From positions 1 through 64,000 of the forward strand of contig CACJYQ010000005.1 of the NCBI GenBank assembly GCA_902597725.1: a stretch of DNA of 64,000 bases, given 5' to 3'. This document shows positions 39,790 through 48,492 of the stretch, piece by piece; within the stretch, counting starts at the first letter, position 1, and each line of letters begins with the position of its first letter. The DNA is from an uncultured Pelagibacteraceae bacterium. GTDB lineage: Bacteria; Pseudomonadota; Alphaproteobacteria; Pelagibacterales; Pelagibacteraceae. Both the position numbers and the translations under genes were made by a program. Below the pieces are notes generated by a model, which worked only from the letters and a program-made list of their open reading frames with translations, was not told the origin of the DNA and made no database searches.

Positions 39790-40179
39790 ATGAAAAAAAT
39801 ATTAATATCAATTTTCTTTCTATTTTCATTAAGTGCAAATGCAATGGAAAAAGAAACAACTTTTAAGAAAGAGTTGTTTGATAAAGCCCAATCAGATGGA
39901 AAAATTGTAGTAATCAGTTCTTGGATAAAATATTGCCCATCATGTGCTGGTCAAATGAAAATCCTTCAGAATGCAAAAAATAAAGGTGAATTATTAGACA
40001 TTAAATTTGATAATATTGAATATTTTTCATTTGATGTGACTAAAAAGGAAATCTCTAATTTTTTTGATGTACAATATCAAACAACATTAATAATTTTTAA
40101 AGGTAATCAAGAAGTTTATAGAAGTATTGGTGAAACAACCGAAGATTTAATTTACGAAGCATTAAAAGCCTCAATTTAA
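39790..40179 (+). CDS. Thioredoxin-fold protein, exported
   Basis: Signal peptide; SSWIKYCPSCAGQMKIL CxxC active-site-like motif. Confidence 0.75.
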   Translation: MKKILISIFFLFSLSANAMEKETTFKKELFDKAQSDGKIVVISSWIKYCPSCAGQMKILQNAKNKGELLDIKFDNIEYFSFDVTKKEISNFFDVQYQTTLIIFKGNQEVYRSIGETTEDLIYEALKASI

Positions 40180-40180
40180 A

Positions 40181-40861
40181 TTAAGCACCTAAATTAATAT
40201 TTTTTGCAACATTAAAATCAATTTCAGTGGGTTTTTTTAGTTTTAGATTGTTCATTAACTCAACATATTCATCTACACTACTAACCTGTAATCTTGGATT
40301 TTGTTTTTTTTCTTTACCAATAGTACTCACTTTCTCTCCTTTATAATCGTGAGCAGGGTATAAAAAAGTTTCATCAGGAAGTTTTAATAGTTTATTAAAA
40401 ATTGAGTTATATGCATCTTTCGAATCTCCATTTTGAAAATCAGTTCGACCTGTTCCATTTATCAGCAATGTGTCACCAGAAAAAAGATAATTATCCATCA
40501 AAAAACTATAACTATCTGAAGTATGACCCGGGGTATACATTGCTTTAATTCTTAAATTTTCTAAATTTATAAATTCATCATCTTTTACTTTAATTTCAAC
40601 AGCATCAGCCGGAGTATGATCGCCCATTATTGTGGAGCATTTCGTAATGTCTTTTAATTTTGAAGCACCCGTTACATGATCAGCGTGTATATGTGTGTCA
40701 ATTACTTTTACTAATCTTAAATCTAATTCTTTTAATAAAATTATGTAATCACTTACGTTTTCTAAAACTGGATCAATTATCAAAGCTTCTCTTCCTTTAG
40801 ATGAGGCAATTAAGTATGTGTATGTGCTAGATTTTTGATCAAATAGTTGTTTAAAAATCAT
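40181..40861 (-). CDS. Metallo-beta-lactamase fold hydrolase, ETHE1/persulfide dioxygenase-like
   Basis: THIHADHVTGASKLK, YTPGHTSDSYSF, GTGRTDFQNGDS, LYPAHDYKG. Confidence 0.88.
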   Translation of the reverse strand: MIFKQLFDQKSSTYTYLIASSKGREALIIDPVLENVSDYIILLKELDLRLVKVIDTHIHADHVTGASKLKDITKCSTIMGDHTPADAVEIKVKDDEFINLENLRIKAMYTPGHTSDSYSFLMDNYLFSGDTLLINGTGRTDFQNGDSKDAYNSIFNKLLKLPDETFLYPAHDYKGEKVSTIGKEKKQNPRLQVSSVDEYVELMNNLKLKKPTEIDFNVAKNINLGA

Positions 40862-40883
40862 AACTAAACATTATCATATAAGA

Positions 40884-41321
40884 ATGGAATCCACTACATT
40901 TGATTGGTCTTGTTCACACACATGGAAACAGAGTGCTAAAAATACTGCGTGGTGTTTACTTGGGTGTTCGATCGGAGATTTTGGAACAATTTTATTTTTT
41001 CAATTGACCAAAATACCATTCCCGGTTTTAGCAATTATGATATTAGCAATTATCAATGGGTTGATTACAAGTATAATTTTAGAAACAATTATTCTAATCC
41101 GTCAAAATTTGGAATTTAATAAAGCTTTTAAAACAGCATTGGGGATGAGTTTTATTTCAATGATAAGCATGGAAACCACAATGAATTTAACCGATTACTT
41201 TTTAACTGGTGGAGCAATATTAACCTGGTGGGTTGTACCTTTAATGCTTATTGTAGGTTTTTTAACACCTTGGCCATATAATTATTGGAGATTAAAAAAA
41301 TATGGCATCAGTTGTCATTAA
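40884..41321 (+). CDS. DUF4396-like membrane protein
   Basis: WKQSAKNTAWCLLGCSIGDFGTILFFQ; GMSFISMISMETTMNLTDYFLTGG. Confidence 0.78.
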   Translation: MESTTFDWSCSHTWKQSAKNTAWCLLGCSIGDFGTILFFQLTKIPFPVLAIMILAIINGLITSIILETIILIRQNLEFNKAFKTALGMSFISMISMETTMNLTDYFLTGGAILTWWVVPLMLIVGFLTPWPYNYWRLKKYGISCH

Positions 41322-42012
41322 AAATTGGGACAATAAAACTTGGTTATCTTCACAAAATTATATTAATTCATTTAATAATTTTTTAATCAAAAATACCAAA
41401 ATTAATTCAAATTTTAAAATTTTAGATATTGGTTGTGGAAGAGGGAAGATTTTAGGTTCTTTAAAATCAAGGTTAAAACTTAAATATAAACCTCTAGGCA
41501 TAGATATTGTTAATCACAAAGATAGAGATAAAAGAATTAAATTTAAAAAAGCAAATATTTTAAATCTTTCTTTGAGAAAAAGTCAAAAGTTTGATTTAAT
41601 TATGATTAAACAAACAATTCATTTAATAAAATTAAGTAAGGTAAAAAAATTATTAAAATCATTAGAAAAAATATTAAATACAAAAGGTAAAATTGTAATT
41701 TTCACTTTAGATGCAGAAAACAACGAAATTCCAACTTTTAAATTAATGAAACTAAAACTTAATAAATCTCTTATAAGAGATAAAAAGATATTTAAGATTA
41801 TTACAAATTTATATCCTCAAAGAATTCAAAAAAAATTTATTTTTAATGTGAGAATAAGCAAAAAGAAATATCTCGATATGATTAAAAATAGATATATTTC
41901 TACGCTAATACCATTATCAAAAAAACAACTTATCCAAGGGATTGAAGAAATTAAATTAAGTTATAAAAATCAACTGAAATTTAAAGATAAGTTAACTTGT
42001 ATTATTTTATAA
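41302..42012 (+). CDS. Class I SAM-dependent methyltransferase
   Basis: FKILDIGCGRGKILGSL; overlaps the DUF4396 gene end. Confidence 0.85.
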   Translation: MASVVIKNWDNKTWLSSQNYINSFNNFLIKNTKINSNFKILDIGCGRGKILGSLKSRLKLKYKPLGIDIVNHKDRDKRIKFKKANILNLSLRKSQKFDLIMIKQTIHLIKLSKVKKLLKSLEKILNTKGKIVIFTLDAENNEIPTFKLMKLKLNKSLIRDKKIFKIITNLYPQRIQKKFIFNVRISKKKYLDMIKNRYISTLIPLSKKQLIQGIEEIKLSYKNQLKFKDKLTCIIL

Positions 42013-42534
42013 AATTCTTTTAAGCAAATTTTCCTTAAACAATATTTTATGAATTAAAACAGCAAAAATGTGTAAAGATATTAATGCGATAAGTGTATAA
42101 TTGCCCAGGATATGAATTTCATAAAATATTTCGGCTAATTCAAAATTATCTTGAATTTCAAGATTGAAAAAAAACATATTAAGCTCTTCACCGTTAAATA
42201 ATTTTTTTAAAGCACCCGAGATTGTTATCATTAAAATTGAAATATATAAAAACACATGATTTAATTTTGCAATTATTTTTTGCCCAGGAAAAATATTATT
42301 ATTTAAGTTTGGGGTTGGATTAAAAGTTTTATATATAAGCCTTAGTATAGTTAAATAAAATATACTTATACCGACTGCAACATGAATATTTTCTATGGTC
42401 AATCTTTTTTCACTGAAATCCATGTCTACTAGATACATACCTAGAGGAATTTGAATTATTAATACTGCGGCACTTAACCAATGAAATATTTTTGAAATAG
42501 CTCCGTATTCTGTTAGAGTGTTTTTTAATCGCAT
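42007..42534 (-). CDS. Cytochrome b561-like protein
   Basis: YGAISKIFHWLSAAVLIIQIPLGMYL; four TM segments with His. Confidence 0.85.
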   Translation of the reverse strand: MRLKNTLTEYGAISKIFHWLSAAVLIIQIPLGMYLVDMDFSEKRLTIENIHVAVGISIFYLTILRLIYKTFNPTPNLNNNIFPGQKIIAKLNHVFLYISILMITISGALKKLFNGEELNMFFFNLEIQDNFELAEIFYEIHILGNYTLIALISLHIFAVLIHKILFKENLLKRIL

Positions 42535-42996
42535 ATGTTAATTAATCATATCATAAATGTATTTAAATATTTTTTCTGCATTTTAATTTTCGTATTATTG
42601 TCGCTTCCAGCTAATTCTGAAATGTCCGTTGAGGAAATAATAAAAGGAAGAAAAGCCTTGTTTAGCAAAAATTATAGTACTGCAAAAAGAGTACAAGCTT
42701 TGGCTAGTAAAGGAGAATTTGATAAGGCTAAATCTTTAATGATAGAAATGAGTGAAAATTATAAAACTTTGTTAGAATATTTTCCGGATAATTCAAAAGA
42801 GGGTTTTAAAACTGAAGCTCTACCTTTAATTTGGGAAAATAAAAAAGAGTTTAATGATTTAATGAAAAAAGCATCAGACGATATGATTAAATTATCATCA
42901 TTATTTGAGGATGCTGATGATGTAAGAGCTACTTTAACTCAAATGATGTGGAGTAATTGCAAAGCTTGTCATAGTAAATTTAGAGCACCACATTAA
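42535..42996 (+). CDS. Cytochrome c'-like protein
   Basis: Signal peptide and C-terminal CKACH heme motif; divergent to cytochrome b561. Confidence 0.88.
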   Translation: MLINHIINVFKYFFCILIFVLLSLPANSEMSVEEIIKGRKALFSKNYSTAKRVQALASKGEFDKAKSLMIEMSENYKTLLEYFPDNSKEGFKTEALPLIWENKKEFNDLMKKASDDMIKLSSLFEDADDVRATLTQMMWSNCKACHSKFRAPH

Positions 42997-43008
42997 ATTT
43001 TAAGATTA

Positions 43009-43100
43009 AACGAAGGGGTTCGCTCTTTCGTTCTCCAACCAAAAGAGCTCCCCTTAGTCGCCTTTTTGGCATTTAAGTCCTAATGGACTTTTATTTTTTT
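43009..43100 (+). ncRNA. Candidate structured RNA / 3'-UTR element with two competing hairpins and a terminator
   Basis: cgaagggg-ttcg-ctctttcg versus aagggg..gctcttt/aaagagc.cccctt; then aagtcc-taat-ggactt + ttattttttt. Confidence 0.5.
43075..43100 (+). terminator. Rho-independent terminator
   Basis: aagtcc taat ggactt followed by ttattttttt. Confidence 0.75.
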
Positions 43101-43200
43101 CGTTTATGTTTTTATGAAATATAAAGCTACCCAGCTAAGTGTCAGGTGGCATTTGATTCATTAAAACTACCTCCTTGTATAAAAAAGATAAATTTTAGAT

Positions 43201-43259
43201 AGGTTGTATTCAAGGAATATATTTAACAAAAATCAAAATTAATTTCTTGAATACAACCT
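43201..43259. repeat. Near-perfect 18-bp inverted repeat, 23-nt spacer
   Basis: aggttgtattcaaggaat ... atttcttgaatacaacct (one non-Watson-Crick pair). Confidence 0.92.
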
Positions 43260-43351
43260 GGGTCTTTTGTAGTCTTCCAGCATCAAAAAAAATCTTCCCC
43301 TATAAATAGAAATTTGATTTGCATTCAATTAAATTGTAGTTAAGATTAATC

Positions 43352-43531
43352 ATGAACTACTTAAGCGGACTTATAAATCTTGTAACCAGTTTAGTTATTT
43401 CAACTATAATAATTTATGCAATAAATTTTATAGCGGGATTTGCTGGAGCTGATTATTCATTTACAAATGGCGAGGTATTTGTGATGTGGATTTTAATGGC
43501 AATTTTAGTGAATAATTGTTTTAGAAAATAG
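43352..43531 (+). CDS. Small membrane protein, 59 aa
   Basis: Hand translation: MNYLSGLINLVTSLVISTIIIYAINFIAGFAGADYSFTNGEVFVMWILMAILVNNCFRK*; not in ORF track. Confidence 0.6.
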   Translation: MNYLSGLINLVTSLVISTIIIYAINFIAGFAGADYSFTNGEVFVMWILMAILVNNCFRK

Positions 43532-43587
43532 AAATTAAATTTCTAAACATTATTCTTCTTTTTTTTTAATAATATTAAAGTATTATA

Positions 43588-43654
43588 TTTAAAGGGGTGT
43601 CTTTTTAGACTGAGATTAAACCCTAAGAACCTGTCCGGTAATTCAGAAAGGGAA
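43588..43654 (+). promoter_or_regulatory. TPP (THI-box) riboswitch
   Basis: ggggtgtc-ttttta-gacTGAGATtaaaACCCtaaGAACCTGtccggtaattcagaaaGGGA matches the TPP aptamer conserved boxes; immediately upstream of an SSS-family symporter. Confidence 0.92.
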
Positions 43655-43658
43655 ATAA

Positions 43659-45110
43659 ATGAATAATTCTTTTTTTTTAGAACAATCCACTTCATTAATC
43701 TTAATAATTGCAATCAGTTTGTTATTTGCTTTTTTGGGAATTAATCACACTAAAAAATTCAAAGGATTAAATAATTATTTAACTGCTAATAGGAATATTG
43801 GTGTCTTTTCATTAACCACCAGTTTAACATCATCAGCATTAGGAGCTTGGATTTTATTTGGACCTGCATCTGCTGCGACTTGGGGAGGGATAGGTGCAGT
43901 TATTGGCTATTCTTTAGGTACAGCTTTTCCACTATTTTTTTTAATTTACTTAGGAAAAAAAATTAGAAATGAATTCCCCAAAGGATCTTCTTTAATAGAA
44001 TTTATGAGAAGAAAATTTGGTAAAAGTTTATTTAAGCTAATTTTGTTGATGACCATATTTTATATGTTCATTTTTTTGTGCGCTGAGGTAACCGCTATTT
44101 CAGTTTTGATCAATTATATATCTGGCACTGAATTTTGGATTACAGCTTTAGTAGTTCTTTCGTCTACTCTAATTTATACTTTATATGGTGGATTAAAGGC
44201 TTCAATTTTTACTGATAATATTCAAATGATTGTTATAGGAGTTTTGTTATTTATCTCGTTTATTTATATTACTTCGTTTACAGATTCTAAATTTTCTTTT
44301 GATTTTGTGTTAAAAAAAAATCCTCAACTTCTGAGTAGTCATTACATTCCAAATTATACTGCAGGCTTAACTTTTTTTATTGCAGTAGCCGCAACTAATT
44401 TATTCCATCAAGGAAATTGGCAACGTGTGTATGCAGCTAAAAATTACCAAACTTTAAAAAAAAGCTTAATTATTTCTTTTTTAATTATAATTCCTATTGT
44501 TTTCTTTATGGGTTTTTCAGGAATGGTAGCTTTCTCAATTGACCCTAGTACTAGACCAGATCTAGGATTTTTTTCATTATTACTTAAAGAGCAAACAATT
44601 TTTTTATCTTTATTTATAATTATACTGGGTATGGCATTAACAATTTCAACTGTGGACACATTAATTAATGCAATCTCAAGTTTGTTAATTTTAGATGGAA
44701 AAGCAGTATTTAATTTGAGTAAAAAAACTAATGATTTTAACTTTTCTAAATATATAATTTTATTTTTATCGTTTATCTCTTTTATTATCGCATCAAAAGG
44801 ATTTGATATTTTGTATCTTTTTTTATTAGCAGACTTATTTTGTTGTGCTTTTGTTTTAACTGTTTTTCTAAGTTTTTATGATAAATCAATCAATGAAAAT
44901 TTAGCTTATATTTCTATTTTGATTGGATTGATTGGTGGTTTTATATTATTTCCTTCTCCTGATTTTTCTAAAAGTTTGTTAGTTGGAGTTTTCATACCAA
45001 AAGATTTATTTCCACCTTTTGTTACACAATCTTTGCTTTTTTTATCTTTTATTGTAGCGACCTTTCTACCTTTGTTGATTATTAAAGCTAAAAAGCTTCG
45101 TATAAGTTGA
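43659..45110 (+). CDS. thiV: Sodium:solute symporter family protein, ThiV-like
   Basis: About 13 TM SSS-family protein (KFKGLNNYLTANRNIGVFSLTTSLTSSALGAWILFGPASAATWGGIGAVIGYSLG); TPP riboswitch upstream as reported for SAR11 thiV. Confidence 0.82.
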   Translation: MNNSFFLEQSTSLILIIAISLLFAFLGINHTKKFKGLNNYLTANRNIGVFSLTTSLTSSALGAWILFGPASAATWGGIGAVIGYSLGTAFPLFFLIYLGKKIRNEFPKGSSLIEFMRRKFGKSLFKLILLMTIFYMFIFLCAEVTAISVLINYISGTEFWITALVVLSSTLIYTLYGGLKASIFTDNIQMIVIGVLLFISFIYITSFTDSKFSFDFVLKKNPQLLSSHYIPNYTAGLTFFIAVAATNLFHQGNWQRVYAAKNYQTLKKSLIISFLIIIPIVFFMGFSGMVAFSIDPSTRPDLGFFSLLLKEQTIFLSLFIIILGMALTISTVDTLINAISSLLILDGKAVFNLSKKTNDFNFSKYIILFLSFISFIIASKGFDILYLFLLADLFCCAFVLTVFLSFYDKSINENLAYISILIGLIGGFILFPSPDFSKSLLVGVFIPKDLFPPFVTQSLLFLSFIVATFLPLLIIKAKKLRIS

Positions 45111-45146
45111 TTGTATTAAATCAATTAATAACTATATAAATGCCTC

Positions 45147-46082
45147 ATGTCAGATAATCAGATTTTAATAAACAATTTATCAAAAGTTTATGACAATGGC
45201 TTTAATGCCTTAAAGAATATAAATTTAAAGATTAGAAAAGGTGAAATTTTCGCAATGCTTGGTCCTAATGGAGCAGGTAAAACTACTTTGATAAGTATTA
45301 TTTGTGGAATAGTAAATCCAACCTCAGGGAATGTTAGTGTAGATGATTATGACATTATAAAAGATTACAGAGAAACTCGTTCAAGAATAGGTCTAGTTCC
45401 TCAGGAATTAACTTTAGAACAATTTGAAACAGTTTTTAATAATGTTTCTTACTCGAGAGGTCTTTATGGAAAAAAAGCAGATCCAAATCATATTGAGAAA
45501 GTTTTAAAACAACTAAGTTTATGGGATAAAAAAGATCTCAAACTTCGACAATTGTCTGGTGGAATGAAAAGAAGAGTTTTGATAGCTAAAGCCTTATCTC
45601 ATGAACCGACAATTTTATTTTTAGATGAACCTACGGCTGGTGTTGATGTAGAGTTAAGAAAAGAAATGTGGCAAGTTGTTGAAAATTTAAGAAAAACAGG
45701 CGTTACAATTATTTTAACTACTCATTATATAGAGGAAGCAGAAGCAATAGCTGATCGAGTTGGAGTTATAAATCAGGGAGAAATCGTAGTAGTAGATGAA
45801 ACTAAGGAACTATTAAAAAAAATGGGTCATAAAAAACTTACAATAGATTTACAAGAAAAAATAAATCAAATACCAACAACACTCCAAAAATACAACTTAT
45901 CTTTTACACCGGACTTGATGAGCTTGAATTATACTTATAATGTCCAGGCGAAACAGACAGGAATTACAAATTTACTACAAGATTTAAAAGATGCGGGCCT
46001 AAAATTAAAAGATTTAAAAACCGAACAAAGTACTTTAGAAAAAATTTTTGTAAATTTAGTCAGGGAAAAAAATGAAAATTAA
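45147..46082 (+). CDS. ABC-2 type transporter ATP-binding protein
   Basis: [53 protein letters not shown]. Confidence 0.95.
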   Translation: MSDNQILINNLSKVYDNGFNALKNINLKIRKGEIFAMLGPNGAGKTTLISIICGIVNPTSGNVSVDDYDIIKDYRETRSRIGLVPQELTLEQFETVFNNVSYSRGLYGKKADPNHIEKVLKQLSLWDKKDLKLRQLSGGMKRRVLIAKALSHEPTILFLDEPTAGVDVELRKEMWQVVENLRKTGVTIILTTHYIEEAEAIADRVGVINQGEIVVVDETKELLKKMGHKKLTIDLQEKINQIPTTLQKYNLSFTPDLMSLNYTYNVQAKQTGITNLLQDLKDAGLKLKDLKTEQSTLEKIFVNLVREKNEN

Positions 46083-46839
46083 TCTTTATGCGTTGAGAGC
46101 AATTTATCTTCATGAAATGGATCGTTTTAGAAGAACTTTAACTCAATCTGTATTATCTCCAGTATTAACGACTTCGCTATATTTTATAGTTTTTGGTTCA
46201 GTAATTGGAGGGTATGTGGAAAAAATTGATGGAATAAGCTACGGATCTTACATCGTGCCTGGTCTGTTGATGTTAACATTATTAACCCAATCAATTAGTA
46301 ATACCTCTTTCGGAATTTTCTTTCCAAAATTTAATGGAACAATTTATGAAATTTTAGCTGCTCCAATTTCAACATTAGAGGTCGTACTTGCTTTTGTAGG
46401 AGCTGGTGCAACAAAAACACTAATAGTAAGTATAATTATATTTATCACCTCATTATTTTTCGTTGATGTACAAGTCAAATATCCATTGCTTATGATATTT
46501 TTATTAATTTTAGTGGCATTTACTTTTGCTTTATTTGGTTTTTTAATAGGTTTAATTAGTTCAGATTTTGAGCAAATGTCTATAATTCCAACTTTGTTTG
46601 TGACACCGATGGTATTTTTAGGTGGGAGTTTGTATTCATTAGATATGCTGCCGTCATTTTGGCAAACTGTGACTTATTTTAATCCAGTTGTTTACTTAAT
46701 AAATGGTTTAAGATTTTCTTTTTATGGAGTTTCTGATTTCAATATATGGATAAGTATAGGAACTATGTTTTTATTTTTATCCATTTGTATAACAGTAGTT
46801 ACAGTTCTTCTTAAAAAAGGTTATAAAATCAAATCTTAA
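46072..46839 (+). CDS. ABC-2 type transporter permease
   Basis: Six TM segments; [31 protein letters not shown]; overlaps the ATPase gene. Confidence 0.93.
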   Translation: MKINLYALRAIYLHEMDRFRRTLTQSVLSPVLTTSLYFIVFGSVIGGYVEKIDGISYGSYIVPGLLMLTLLTQSISNTSFGIFFPKFNGTIYEILAAPISTLEVVLAFVGAGATKTLIVSIIIFITSLFFVDVQVKYPLLMIFLLILVAFTFALFGFLIGLISSDFEQMSIIPTLFVTPMVFLGGSLYSLDMLPSFWQTVTYFNPVVYLINGLRFSFYGVSDFNIWISIGTMFLFLSICITVVTVLLKKGYKIKS

Positions 46840-46861
46840 CTGACCCATTTCTGGGCCAGTT
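46838..46861. terminator. Hairpin between convergent genes
   Basis: aactgaccca-tttc-tgggccagtt, 9 of 10 pairs; no clear U tract. Confidence 0.45.
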
Positions 46862-46892
46862 AATTACTAATAATACAAGAGGAGTAGTTTTA

Positions 46893-48188
46893 TTAGAATT
46901 GTTCAGACTCTGTAGAACCTGCCATTGCTGTGGTAGAGCTTTTCCCGCTACTTATTGTATTGGATACTGCATCAAAATAAGATGTACCAACTTCACGTTG
47001 ATGTTTTACACTAGTATATCCATCTTTCTCACGAGCAAATTCTTGTTGTTGAATTCTTGAGTATGCTGTCATACCTTCTTTTTTATATTTTTCAGCTAGT
47101 TCAAAAATTGCAATATTTTGTGTATGAAATCCTGCTAAAGTAATGAATTGAAATTTATAACCCATTTGACTAATTTTTTGTTGAAATGATGCTATCTCGT
47201 CATCAGATAAATGTTTTTTCCAGTTAAATGATGGAGAACAATTATATGCTAAAAGTTTTCCTGGAAATTTTTTATGAATAGCATCTGCGAATTTTTTTGC
47301 TTCCTCTAAATTTGGCGTAGCTGTTTCACACCAAATTAAATCTGAGTAGGGTGCATAAGCAAGGCCCCTTGATATAGCTTGTTCAATTCCAGCTTTTACA
47401 TAATAGAAACCCTCTGGAGATCTTTCCCCTGTTAGGAAAGGTTTATCATTTCCATCAAAATCATTTGTGATTAATTTAGCAGCGTTTGCGTCGGTTCTAG
47501 CTAGAATAATTAAAGGCACATCTGCGATATCAGCTGCCAATCTAGCAGCTTTTAAATTTTTTATCATGGTACCAGTTGGAACCAAAACTTTCCCTCCCAT
47601 GTGGCCACATTTTTTCTCACTTGCTAATTGATCTTCAAAATGAACACCAGCAGCACCTGCTTTAATAAATTTTTTTGCAAGTTCAAATACATTTAAAGGT
47701 CCACCAAAACCAGCTTCTCCATCAGCAATGATTGGAAGCATGTAATCAATTCTCTTCTCCTTTTTCATATCACCATCTTTTAATTCCATATGCTGAATCT
47801 GATCAGCTCTAATTAATGCGTTATTCATAGACTCTACTAATTTCGGAGCACTATCATAAGGATACAAAGATTGATCAGGATACATCTCTCCAGCACTATT
47901 AGCATCGGCTGCTACTTGCCAACCACTTAAATAAATTGCTTTCAAACCAGCTTTTGCATGCTGAACCGCATGATTACCTGACAAAGATCCAAGAGTATTA
48001 ACATAATTTTCTGTATTTAATAATTTCCAAAGTTTAGTTGATTGTTGTTTACAAATTGAATATTCAATTTTAATTGAGCCTCTAAGTCTTTCAACTTCTT
48101 CAGGGGTATAATCTCTCTTAATGCCTGCAAATCTTTTTAAATCATATGAAATCTTTTCTGCGCTCATTATTGACCCTGTAATGTTCAA
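46893..48188 (-). CDS. aceA: Isocitrate lyase
   Basis: [62 protein letters not shown]. Confidence 0.97.
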   Translation of the reverse strand: MNITGSIMSAEKISYDLKRFAGIKRDYTPEEVERLRGSIKIEYSICKQQSTKLWKLLNTENYVNTLGSLSGNHAVQHAKAGLKAIYLSGWQVAADANSAGEMYPDQSLYPYDSAPKLVESMNNALIRADQIQHMELKDGDMKKEKRIDYMLPIIADGEAGFGGPLNVFELAKKFIKAGAAGVHFEDQLASEKKCGHMGGKVLVPTGTMIKNLKAARLAADIADVPLIILARTDANAAKLITNDFDGNDKPFLTGERSPEGFYYVKAGIEQAISRGLAYAPYSDLIWCETATPNLEEAKKFADAIHKKFPGKLLAYNCSPSFNWKKHLSDDEIASFQQKISQMGYKFQFITLAGFHTQNIAIFELAEKYKKEGMTAYSRIQQQEFAREKDGYTSVKHQREVGTSYFDAVSNTISSGKSSTTAMAGSTESEQF

Positions 48189-48219
48189 GTAATTGAAAAT
48201 GAATATAAGGAGTTAAAAA

Positions 48220-48381
48220 TTAGTTTGAGTCGTTAATCGTCTCAACCAAATCTTTCATTCCGCTTGAACCCCAATCACAATGATCATCTCTCATGTAGAT
48301 ACCTCTGCTATTATGTCTTGCAAGGTCCTCATGTCTTATGATTTGAGCCTCATTTTCGTTGTTTTTTAATTTTTCGTCCAT
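48220..48381 (-). CDS. Small conserved-looking protein upstream of aceA, 53 aa
   Basis: Hand translation: MDEKLKNNENEAQIIRHEDLARHNSRGIYMRDDHCDWGSSGMKDLVETINDSN*; same strand as aceA. Not in ORF track. Confidence 0.6.
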   Translation of the reverse strand: MDEKLKNNENEAQIIRHEDLARHNSRGIYMRDDHCDWGSSGMKDLVETINDSN

Positions 48382-48394
48382 GTAAATTTTATAA

Positions 48395-48482
48395 TTTACA
48401 AAATTTACAAAATCTATTTAAAAGTATAAAACTGTTGTAAATTAAGGAAAAATATTGTAAAAATAAATTTACAAAATTTACT
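48395..48482. promoter_or_regulatory. Array of TTTACA/TTGTAA motifs, candidate ScfR/RamB-type operator
   Basis: Direct repeat aatttacaaaatttac at both ends (48393-48408 and 48466-48481), with two inverted TTGTAA half-sites between (48435-48440, 48455-48460). Confidence 0.6.
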
Positions 48483-48492
48483 AATAGAAAAT

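Noticed and set aside
43101-43200. Possible SAM-II/SAM-V or SRP RNA in the 43-kb gap
   Set aside because: No conserved core boxes of those families recognised; left as part of an unknown structured region.
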